This document shows, in pieces, positions 7,330-13,857 of a stretch of 14,462 nt of DNA (positions are counted from its first letter, which is position 1; each line of letters opens with the position of its first letter). The notes under the pieces are model-generated. The model ran no database searches. It was not told the DNA's origin and saw only the letters and a list, made by a program, of their open reading frames with translations. The translations under genes and the position numbers were made by a program. This stretch comes from an uncultured Bacteroidota bacterium (GTDB lineage Bacteria > Bacteroidota > Bacteroidia > Flavobacteriales > Flavobacteriaceae): contig CACONV010000019.1 of NCBI GenBank assembly GCA_902628605.1, forward strand, positions 1 through 14,462, in the 5' to 3' direction.

Positions 7330-7566
7330 CTAGGCTTCATCAACGTTAACAACTTTTTCAATCTGTGGAGCATGTTTTTTAATTGTCATCTCCACACCGG
7401 TTTTTAGTGTCATCTGATTAACAGAGCATCCAGCACAATTTCCGTGGAGTTTTACTTTTACAATCTTTTCATCTAGAACTTCAACCAATGATATATCACC
7501 TCCGTCTGCTGCAAGGAAAGGCCTTATTTCGTTTAATGCATGAATGATTTTTTTTCTCAATTCCAT
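7330..7566 (-). CDS. Small NifU C-terminal-domain (Nfu-type) iron-sulfur scaffold protein
   Basis: This 78-residue protein consists of a single Nfu domain. The hallmarks are RPFLAADGGDISLVEV (residues 15-30) and GNCAGCSVNQMTL (42-54), where Cys44 and Cys47 form the CxxC that holds a bridging Fe-S cluster between two monomers. It lacks the N-terminal IscU-like domain of full NifU and the A-type domain of NfuA, so it is a stand-alone carrier or scaffold that passes clusters to apoproteins in the cytoplasm. It begins one base after the mrp stop, and the two products probably work in the same Fe-S assembly step. ATG at 7564-7566 is the start. Assignment to the family is secure; its client proteins cannot be told. 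Confidence 0.92.
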   Translation of the reverse strand: MELRKKIIHALNEIRPFLAADGGDISLVEVLDEKIVKVKLHGNCAGCSVNQMTLKTGVEMTIKKHAPQIEKVVNVDEA

Positions 7567-7567
7567 T

Positions 7568-8653
7568 TTATTTGTTTTTTATTGCTGAACATCCGGCCAT
7601 CGTAGTAATTTTAACAATCTTAGTCGGGGGGAGATGATTATTTCTTTCTACAAGACTTGAAACAACATTTTTAGCTATTTCTTCAAAAGATTTTGATATA
7701 AGAGAATTCACCTGTAAAGATGCAGGATGACCAAAATCAGAAGCCTCTCTGATACTTTTAAAAAGCGGTACCAATCCTAAGAACGGCACGTTACTATCAT
7801 CAGCTAAATTTTTTACACCGTCTTTTCCAAATATGAAATACTTTTTCTTTGGCATATCTTCAGGTACAAAGTAAGCCATATTTTCAATTAATCCTAAAAC
7901 CGGAACATCAATATTTTTTTGGTTAAACATTGAAATTCCCCTTTTAGCATCCGAAAGAGCAACTTTTTGTGGAGTTGAAACAACTATTGCACCATTTAAA
8001 GGAATTGATTGTACAATACTTAAATGGATATCCCCAGTTCCAGGTGGCAGGTCAACTAATAAAAAATCAAGTTCTCCCCAATTAGTGTCAAAAATCATTT
8101 GATTTAATGCTTTTGACGCCATTGGACCTCTCCAAATAACGGCTTGATTAGGTTCTGTAAAAAATCCAATCGAAAGAATTTTAACTCCATAACTCTCTAT
8201 TGGTTCTATCATAGATTTATTATCAATTTTAACGGAAGCTGGTCGAGAAGACTCTACATCAAACATTGTAGGGATAGAGGGGCCATAAATATCTGAATCC
8301 AAAATTCCAACTTTAAAACCCATTTTTGATAATGAGGTTGCCAAGTTAGATGTTATTGTTGATTTACCGACTCCTCCTTTTCCAGATGAAATTGCAATAA
8401 CGTTATCAATTCCAACTAATTTATTTTTATTATTAGATGCTGTTCCCTTTTTTTCTATATTAAAATTGACGATAATTTTGAGATTTTCGTCAAAAGAACT
8501 TATGATACTTTTTTCTAACTTTTTTTTAGCGTGTAGTGAAGGATTATCAATATTTAAGTCTATAATGAGTTCACTCCCAAAGATATTAATGTTCTTAATC
8601 TGAGAAGGTGGTATAATTTTCTCCAGTACGCTTATTATTTCTTTTTTATTCAT
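7568..8653 (-). CDS. mrp: Mrp/NBP35-family P-loop ATPase, iron-sulfur cluster carrier
   Basis: This 361-residue cytoplasmic ATPase of the ParA/MinD-like Mrp family loads Fe-S clusters onto target proteins. An N-terminal DUF59/SUF-type region (about residues 1-68) is followed by the deviant Walker A SSGKGGVGKST (89-99), DSDIYGPSIPTMF (119-131), the Walker B-like LLVDLPPGTGD (198-208) and the ENMAYF block (257-262). In E. coli-type Mrp a CxxC follows ENM; here that place reads VPEDMPKKKYFIFG and has no cysteine. The only cysteine in the whole protein is Cys355 in the C-terminal MAGCSA. From memory this is the usual Bacteroidota form. The gene abuts the upstream alkyltransferase-like gene with no gap and is followed after one base by the NifU-type gene. 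Confidence 0.94.
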   Translation of the reverse strand: MNKKEIISVLEKIIPPSQIKNINIFGSELIIDLNIDNPSLHAKKKLEKSIISSFDENLKIIVNFNIEKKGTASNNKNKLVGIDNVIAISSGKGGVGKSTITSNLATSLSKMGFKVGILDSDIYGPSIPTMFDVESSRPASVKIDNKSMIEPIESYGVKILSIGFFTEPNQAVIWRGPMASKALNQMIFDTNWGELDFLLVDLPPGTGDIHLSIVQSIPLNGAIVVSTPQKVALSDAKRGISMFNQKNIDVPVLGLIENMAYFVPEDMPKKKYFIFGKDGVKNLADDSNVPFLGLVPLFKSIREASDFGHPASLQVNSLISKSFEEIAKNVVSSLVERNNHLPPTKIVKITTMAGCSAIKNK

Positions 8654-8995
8654 CTATAATGTTAAATTCGATTTTAAATTATCATCTAGATTTTTTGGAT
8701 CCCAAAAAACTTTCTCAAAATTAATTACTTTGTCATTTTCAACATTTACACCTTCATTTTCTAGTAATTGTTTCATTAAATCAGTTCCATAAAAATGGTG
8801 TTTGCCTGAAAGTAATCCAATCCTATTTACAACTCTGTGTGCAGGTATATCGGATTTTTGGTGAGAAGCATTCATCGCCCAGCCAACCGTTCTAGAACTA
8901 CTAGGGGAACCAATATGCTTCGCGATTGCACCATAGGTTGTGACTCTGCCAACAGGGATTTTTCTAACTACTTTATATACTTTTTCGAAAAACAT
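8654..8995 (-). CDS. Alkyltransferase-like (ATL) protein, MGMT family without the acceptor cysteine
   Basis: This 113-residue protein matches the DNA-binding C-terminal domain of O6-alkylguanine-DNA methyltransferases. VYKVVRKIPVGRVTTYGAIA starts at residue 6, SRTVGWAMNAS is at 34-44 with the base-flipping Arg35, and IPAHRVVNR is at 50-58. Active enzymes have PCHRV, whose Cys takes up the alkyl group. Here it is PAHRV (Ala52), so it cannot repair by transfer and belongs to the alkyltransferase-like proteins. In studied cases these bind O6-alkylguanine and bring in nucleotide excision repair. The short GKHHF-containing tail is also typical. The stop codon directly abuts the mrp start, and its own ATG abuts the trmB stop. 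That implies co-transcription with RNA-modification and Fe-S genes, not an adaptive-response operon. Confidence 0.9.
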   Translation of the reverse strand: MFFEKVYKVVRKIPVGRVTTYGAIAKHIGSPSSSRTVGWAMNASHQKSDIPAHRVVNRIGLLSGKHHFYGTDLMKQLLENEGVNVENDKVINFEKVFWDPKNLDDNLKSNLTL

Positions 8996-9670
8996 TTAAC
9001 TAAAGGTAAAAGATAAAAATTTAATTTTTTTAGACTCCTTTAAAAACATTTTTTCATAATAAGTTTGCACTTGTCTTGAAATTTCGGGTGAGGACACATT
9101 ATTGTAAATATCGTGGTGAGCATATTTTATCTTTAAATCTTTCCCCTCAAGAATTCCTAAGCTATAACCGAACATGAAGTCACTATCTGTTTTTAAATGA
9201 ATGACTCCTTTTGATTTCAAGATTGTATTATAAATTTTTAAAAATTTTGAATTTGTTAATCTATGCTTAGTTCTATTATATTTTAATTGTGGATCTGGAA
9301 AAGTGATTAGTATTTCGTCTACCTCGGAGTCTTCAAAAAATTTTTCTAAATACTCAATTTTTATTCTTAAAAAACATATATTTTCAAGATTGTTATCTTG
9401 TGATAACTTCGCTCCATGCCAAAAGCGGTCACCTTTGATGTCAATTCCAATAAAGTTTTTACTAGGATTTTTTTTTGCTAAGAAGGTTGAATATTCTCCT
9501 TTCCCACATCCTAATTCAAGATATATAGGATTGTTATTTTTAAAAAGACTTTTGCGCCATTTACCTTTTAAAATATGATTTTTTCTTATAATCTCTTTTA
9601 TATCAGGCTGAATAACATTTTTAAATGTGCTATTCTCATGAAACTTTTTAAGTTTTTTTTTACTTCCCAT
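8996..9670 (-). CDS. trmB: tRNA (guanine-N7-)-methyltransferase TrmB
   Basis: This 224-residue class I SAM-dependent methyltransferase forms m7G at position 46 in the variable loop of tRNAs. The SAM-binding loop YLELGCGKGEYSTFLA is at residues 50-65, followed by FIGIDIKGDRFW (73-84). The TrmB signature ITFPDPQ is at 122-128 and the active-site HLKTD at 158-162. The family's C-terminal TYYEKMFLKESKKIKFLSF starts near 203. The N-terminal lysine-rich extension (MGSKKKLKKF) is normal for the Bacteroidota form. The residues after FPDP (QLKYNRTKHRLT) are slightly diverged from the common PxKKRHxKRR, but the enzyme looks complete. Start ATG is at 9668-9670, 15 bases after the histidine kinase stop. 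Expression is probably from the response-regulator promoter or an internal one. Confidence 0.94.
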   Translation of the reverse strand: MGSKKKLKKFHENSTFKNVIQPDIKEIIRKNHILKGKWRKSLFKNNNPIYLELGCGKGEYSTFLAKKNPSKNFIGIDIKGDRFWHGAKLSQDNNLENICFLRIKIEYLEKFFEDSEVDEILITFPDPQLKYNRTKHRLTNSKFLKIYNTILKSKGVIHLKTDSDFMFGYSLGILEGKDLKIKYAHHDIYNNVSSPEISRQVQTYYEKMFLKESKKIKFLSFTFS

Positions 9671-9685
9671 CTTTAAAACAATAAT

Positions 9686-10732
9686 TCAATTACTTTTTGT
9701 TAATGTAAATGAAAATTCAGAACCCACATTCAAAGAGCTTTCAACGTAAACTAATTCATTATGAGCCTCTACTATGTGCTTTACAATTGCTAATCCCAAA
9801 CCAGACCCCCCTTCATTTCTATTTCTTGTTTTATCGACTCTGTAAAACCTTTCAAAAACCCTTGGGAGGTCCTCTTCTGAAATACCTTTTCCATTATCAA
9901 TAATCCGTACAAGAACTTTTTCTTTACTTAAGTGTTTTATTGTTATTTCCGTTGTACCATTTTCAACTCCATAATTTAAGGAGTTTACAATCAAGTTTGA
10001 CATAACTTGGGTTATTCTAAAGTTATCGGCATTAACAAAAATTGATTTAATATTACCAAATTCATAAATGAGTTCTATGTCTTTTTGTTTCGTTTTAATT
10101 TCGAAAGATTCGACTAGATCCCTAATTAATTCACAAAGGTCAAATTTTTCAATCTTTAAGTTTGTTACACCAGTTTCTAACTCAGTAATTAAATCAACAT
10201 CTTTAATTATATAGCCAAGTCTGTCAGTGGCAGAGGACGCTTTTTGAAGATATTTCTTGACAAGTCTTTTGTCATTAACTTTACCTTCTAAAAGAGTTAA
10301 AATGTATCCTTGAACTGTAAAAAAAGGAGTTTTTAATTCGTGGGCAAGGTTTCCTATAAATTCTTTTCTATAATTTTCCTTATCCTTTAAAAGTTGAATT
10401 TCCAACTTGCTATCCTTTGCAAATTTTTGGATACTATTCGTCATTATTTGGACATCTTTTTGCAAAGAATCTTCAGCAATTGCCAGTCCTTTAGGTAAAA
10501 GATCCTCGTATATTGATTTAACTTTTGAATATATAAAGTTTTCAACCCTTATATGAATAATAAAAAAGCAACAGAAAAAAAGTAAAAAAACTAATGGCAA
10601 AACAAAATGAAATGCATTAAACAAAATACTCAAAGAACCAGAAAAAAAATAAATTAATATGAAAATTGATGACATAAAAACTGAAACAATTAATGAAGAC
10701 AGTTTTAGCGCAACGTTATATTTTTTTAACAT
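9686..10732 (-). CDS. Sensor histidine kinase (PhoR/RprX-like)
   Basis: This 348-residue inner-membrane histidine kinase has two membrane segments (about residues 10-31 and 38-61) joined by only a short loop. It therefore has almost no periplasmic sensor and may detect a membrane or intramembrane signal. A linker helix follows, then the dimerisation and phosphoacceptor domain with the H-box NLAHELKTPFFTVQGY (128-143, His131). The ATPase domain has the N-box NLIVNSLNYG (246-255), G1 DNGKGIS (279-285), an F-box region PRVFERFYRV (290-299) and G2 GGSGLGLAIV (308-317). It is paired with the response regulator six bases upstream, which is the natural phosphorylation partner. The signal is unknown. 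PhoR-like or RprX-like naming rests on general layout only, as no phosphate-transport gene is nearby. Confidence 0.93.
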   Translation of the reverse strand: MLKKYNVALKLSSLIVSVFMSSIFILIYFFSGSLSILFNAFHFVLPLVFLLFFCCFFIIHIRVENFIYSKVKSIYEDLLPKGLAIAEDSLQKDVQIMTNSIQKFAKDSKLEIQLLKDKENYRKEFIGNLAHELKTPFFTVQGYILTLLEGKVNDKRLVKKYLQKASSATDRLGYIIKDVDLITELETGVTNLKIEKFDLCELIRDLVESFEIKTKQKDIELIYEFGNIKSIFVNADNFRITQVMSNLIVNSLNYGVENGTTEITIKHLSKEKVLVRIIDNGKGISEEDLPRVFERFYRVDKTRNRNEGGSGLGLAIVKHIVEAHNELVYVESSLNVGSEFSFTLTKSN

Positions 10733-10738
10733 TTGAAT

Positions 10739-11422
10739 TTATTCATTTAAAATAAATTGATAACCGACGCCTTTAATTGTTCTAAATAAGTTTTCACCTA
10801 ATTTTTCTCTTAACTTTCTAATATGAACGTCTATTGTTCTGTCACCTACAATAATATCTGTACCCCAAACTAATTCCATTATTTTGTCTCTCTTAAAAAC
10901 TTTACCTGGTTTGCTCGCTAAAAGAAATAACAACTCAAACTCCTTTCTTGGTAAATTTATAGAGTTGTTCTTCACTTTAACAATATACTTTTCACTATCT
11001 ATAATAAGATTTTCAAAGGATAGAATTTGGCCAAAATCAGTTTTAAAACGTCTTAAAAGCGCCTTTACTTTTGAATTGAGTATCCTTGGTTTAATTGGTT
11101 TTGTAACATAATCGTCAGCTCCAGATTCAAAAGCTGCTACCTGAGAATAATCTTCTCCTCTAGCGCTTAGGAACATAATCAAAGAATTATTAAATTTTTT
11201 ATCCATCCTTAGACGTTCACATGTTTCAATACCATCCATTACCGGCATCATCAAGTCTAAAATAATTAAATGAGGTATATGCATTTCAGCCAATTTTAGG
11301 GCTTCTTTTCCATTTACAGCAGTGAAAACTTGATAGCCTTCATTTTCCAAATTAAAATGAAGGATTTCAATTATATCAGGCTCATCATCAACAACTAATA
11401 TTTTAAATTTATTTTTTTTCAC
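10739..11422 (-). CDS. OmpR/PhoB-family response regulator
   Basis: This 227-residue DNA-binding response regulator has a receiver domain at residues 6-122 with the acidic pair Asp12/Asp13, phosphoacceptor Asp56 (in LDLMMP), Ser86 and Lys108 (in TKPI). It is followed by a winged-helix DNA-binding domain at about 134-227, with LPRKEFELL (157-165), VGDRTIDVHIRKLR (192-205) and the end motif TIKGVGYQF. All phosphorelay residues are intact. It heads a ten-gene - strand run and is followed by its histidine kinase after six bases. The start is GTG at 11420-11422; no ATG is available in a suitable place. The start lies only five bases from a good -7 promoter box, so its message may be leaderless. 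Regulatory targets are unknown. Confidence 0.93.
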   Translation of the reverse strand: MKKNKFKILVVDDEPDIIEILHFNLENEGYQVFTAVNGKEALKLAEMHIPHLIILDLMMPVMDGIETCERLRMDKKFNNSLIMFLSARGEDYSQVAAFESGADDYVTKPIKPRILNSKVKALLRRFKTDFGQILSFENLIIDSEKYIVKVKNNSINLPRKEFELLFLLASKPGKVFKRDKIMELVWGTDIIVGDRTIDVHIRKLREKLGENLFRTIKGVGYQFILNE

Positions 11423-11508
11423 TTTATCAAAGTTAAAATAATGTGTAAATAGTCAATTATTATTTTTAAATTTTAATAAAATGATAACTTTAACTTAAAT
11501 TTTGTTTG
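11423..11508. other. Divergent intergenic region with repeated TAACTT elements
   Basis: This 86-base gap separates the response regulator (-) from the LuxE-like gene (+). TAACTT occurs in tandem on the + strand at 11485-11490 and 11491-11496, and once on the - strand at 11435-11430, where it is part of the -7 box. TAACTTTA at 11485-11492 is one base off the -7 consensus and could be the -7 box of the LuxE-like gene, though no -33 box is visible. The repeats might also be a binding site for the OmpR-type regulator; this is weak, since the DNA is very AT-rich. Confidence 0.3.
11428..11456 (-). promoter_or_regulatory. Probable promoter of the response regulator operon
   Basis: Read on the - strand, TTG at 11456-11454 is followed after 18 bases by TAACTTTG at 11435-11428. 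This matches the flavobacterial promoter pattern, a TTG-type -33 box about 17-23 bases from TAnnTTTG. Transcription would start about six bases further on, at or very near the GTG start codon, leaving little or no 5' leader. Assignment is from pattern only. Confidence 0.5.
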
Positions 11509-12492
11509 ATGAAAAAAAATGCAAAATTTTTTGAAATTAAAACTAATAAGGAGTTCAATGATTTTGCAATGAAAACTTTCCATTTTCAATATAGGAGTAA
11601 TTTGATTTATAAAAAATATTGCGATTTAATTGGTATTAATTTGGATAGAGTTAATAGTATCGAAGATATCCCTTATTTACCAATAATTTTTTTTAAAAAA
11701 AATAAAATAAAGTCATTTAAGGGTAAATCTAAACTGTATTTTACTTCTAGTGGAACAACTTCTAAAAATCTTTCAACCCATCATCTAAATAAAATAGAAA
11801 ATTACAAGGAAAGTTTTAATAGATGTTTCAAAAGTTTTTACGGTCCATTAAGTGACTTAACGATACTTGCTCTTCTTCCATCTTATCTGAAACAAAAAAA
11901 TTCATCACTGATTTTTATGATGAATGAATTGATAAATGAAACCAAAAAAAAAGAGAGCGGATTTTATTTATACGATTATGAAAAACTGTCTAAAACAATT
12001 GATTTTTTAGAAAAAAATAAGAGAACAAGTATTTTGATAGGTATAGTTCCGTCGTTATTTAGCTTTGGTAAATTATTTCCAAAAAAATTAAATCATACAA
12101 TCATTATGGAAACGGGAGGTTTGAAGGGTCTTGCAGACGAACTTACGCGCAAAGAAATTCATCTAAAACTCAAAGATTTTTTTGGAGTAAATTCCATTCA
12201 CAGTGAATATGGAATGACGGAATTACTTTCACAAGGATATTCTGTTAAAAATGGTGTTTTTAAAAATCCACCATGGATGAAAATGTATACTTATGAAATA
12301 AATAACCCCTTTAAAAGAACTAGATTAGGTAAAGTCGGCAGATTAAATATTATTGATTTAGCAAACCAAGATACATGTTCATTTATATCAACAGACGACA
12401 TTGGAAGGAGGTTTAATGATTATTCATATGAGGTGCTAGGTAGGGTAAACAGCTCAGATATAAGAGGCTGTAATCTTTTATTTAGTCAGTAA
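11509..12492 (+). CDS. LuxE-like acyl-protein synthetase / acyl transferase family protein
   Basis: This 327-residue member of the ANL adenylating superfamily is closest in pattern to the LuxE family (PF04443). In bioluminescence LuxE activates a fatty acid with ATP and passes it to the reductase. The ATP-binding loop FTSSGTTSKNLSTH is at residues 78-91, an A5-like HSEYGMTEL at 231-239, and an A7-like TDDIG at 295-299. The C-terminal block GRVNSSDIRGCN is at 311-322, with Cys321 near the end, a position reminiscent of the LuxE acyl-carrying Cys. There is no LuxC, LuxD or luciferase gene beside it, so light production is not implied. The substrate may be a cell-wall, lipid or secondary-metabolite acid. 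ATG at 11509 is preferred over the TTG immediately before it. Its last 11 bases overlap the end of tyrS on the other strand. Confidence 0.82.
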   Translation: MKKNAKFFEIKTNKEFNDFAMKTFHFQYRSNLIYKKYCDLIGINLDRVNSIEDIPYLPIIFFKKNKIKSFKGKSKLYFTSSGTTSKNLSTHHLNKIENYKESFNRCFKSFYGPLSDLTILALLPSYLKQKNSSLIFMMNELINETKKKESGFYLYDYEKLSKTIDFLEKNKRTSILIGIVPSLFSFGKLFPKKLNHTIIMETGGLKGLADELTRKEIHLKLKDFFGVNSIHSEYGMTELLSQGYSVKNGVFKNPPWMKMYTYEINNPFKRTRLGKVGRLNIIDLANQDTCSFISTDDIGRRFNDYSYEVLGRVNSSDIRGCNLLFSQ

Positions 12493-13780
12493 AATCTAAA
12501 ATTAAATATTTTTTCTTACCTCTTTGAAGCAAAATCACTTCTTCAATAATTAAATCATTGACATTAAGAATTTTATTATCATCCACTCGAGACTTATTTA
12601 CATAAACTGAGTTTTCTTTCAATGCTCTCCTGGCTTCACTCAAAGAATTTAAAATAGACCCTTTCATTGAAAGTGCTTCAACAATGCTCAATCCTTTCTT
12701 TAAAGAAGATTTTTTGATTTTAACTTTTGGAACCCCATCAAAAACCTCGTAAAACGTCTCTTTGTCTAGAGATGATAAATCTTTTTTTGTAGATTTCCCA
12801 AATAAAATTTTTGAGGCATCTTTTGCATTGTCTAAATCTTTTTGAGAATGAACCATTAACGTAACTTCCTCTGCAATTTTATTCTGAAGTATTCTTTCAT
12901 GAGGATTCTTTCTATGCTTTTCTATTAATTCTAGAATTTGATTTTTATTTAGTAGAGTAAAAATTTTAATATATTTTTCTGCATCTTCATCTGACAAGTT
13001 TAACCAATATTGATAGAACTTATATGGGGAAGTTTTTGCTTTATCTAGCCATATGTTACCTTCTTCAGTTTTTCCAAATTTACTCCCATCTGATTTAGTC
13101 ATTAATGGACAGGTTATTGAATATACTTTTTTTGACAATTTTTTTCTAATTAATTCAATACCTGTGGTTATATTTCCCCATTGGTCGCTACCTCCCATTT
13201 GAATAGTACATTTTTTTCTTCTCAATAGCTCTAAAAAATCATAACCTTGAATTAATTGATATGTGAATTCTGTAAATGACATTCCCTCCGAAGATTCATC
13301 ACTAATTCTTTTTTTTACTGATTCTTTAGACATCATATAATTGACTGTTATATGCTTTCCAACTTCTCTTGAGAAATCGATTAAACCAAACTCTTTCATC
13401 CAGTCAAAATTATTAATCATCTCCGCAGAGTTTATACTTTTTTTAGAAAAATCTAGAAATTTCAAAAATTGTTTTTTCAATGCCAAAGAATTTTTTTCTA
13501 GTTTTTTTTGATCTAATAATTTTCTTTCACTAGACTTACCTGAGGGGTCTCCAATCATTCCAGTAGCTCCTCCAATTAATGCAATTGGTTTGTGACCATA
13601 ACGTTGAAAATGAATTAAAATCATAATCTGAACTAAATTTCCAATATGCATTGAATCAGATGTAGGATCAAATCCAATATATCCAATCTGCGATGATTTA
13701 TTCAAGTGTTTGTCAATATCAGGAGTGGCTTGGTGTAACATACCCCTCCATTTCAACTCATCTAAAAAACTATTCACCAT
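12482..13780 (-). CDS. tyrS: Tyrosyl-tRNA synthetase
   Basis: This complete class Ic aminoacyl-tRNA synthetase has 432 residues, a normal length, and charges tRNA-Tyr in the cytoplasm. The Rossmann fold begins with IGYIGFDPTSDSMHIGN (residues 32-48), where HIGN is the HIGH signature. It is followed by GGATGMIGDPSGKS (70-83), QMGGSDQWGN (194-203) and the KMSKS-equivalent KFGKT (234-238). The C-terminal S4 domain (about 362-428) has LSEARRALKENSVYVN. All of this fits the bacterial TyrRS of the TyrS type. The start is ATG at 13778-13780. It is transcribed alone, converging with the LuxE-like gene (11-base overlap of 3' ends) and diverging from an epimerase gene. No T-box leader is seen, and the upstream gap is too short for one. 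Confidence 0.97.
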   Translation of the reverse strand: MVNSFLDELKWRGMLHQATPDIDKHLNKSSQIGYIGFDPTSDSMHIGNLVQIMILIHFQRYGHKPIALIGGATGMIGDPSGKSSERKLLDQKKLEKNSLALKKQFLKFLDFSKKSINSAEMINNFDWMKEFGLIDFSREVGKHITVNYMMSKESVKKRISDESSEGMSFTEFTYQLIQGYDFLELLRRKKCTIQMGGSDQWGNITTGIELIRKKLSKKVYSITCPLMTKSDGSKFGKTEEGNIWLDKAKTSPYKFYQYWLNLSDEDAEKYIKIFTLLNKNQILELIEKHRKNPHERILQNKIAEEVTLMVHSQKDLDNAKDASKILFGKSTKKDLSSLDKETFYEVFDGVPKVKIKKSSLKKGLSIVEALSMKGSILNSLSEARRALKENSVYVNKSRVDDNKILNVNDLIIEEVILLQRGKKKYLILDFTD

Positions 13781-13797
13781 AGTGTTTAAGTTAATGA

Positions 13798-13828
13798 CAA
13801 ATATAAATTTCTATAGGGAACTGCGAAA
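13798..13828 (-). promoter_or_regulatory. Probable tyrS promoter
   Basis: On the - strand TTTC (13828-13825), one base from the TTTG -33 element, is followed after 19 bases by TATATTTG (13805-13798), an exact TAnnTTTG -7 box. The predicted transcription start is about ten bases before the tyrS ATG. Spacing and position are good; evidence is pattern only. Confidence 0.45.
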
Positions 13829-13857
13829 GACATTCTTAAAAAAGAGTAATTTTAAGT

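Noticed and set aside
11506..11508. TTG as the start of the LuxE-like gene.
   Set aside because: The very next codon is ATG at 11509, a far more common start, and the extra residue adds nothing to the family match.
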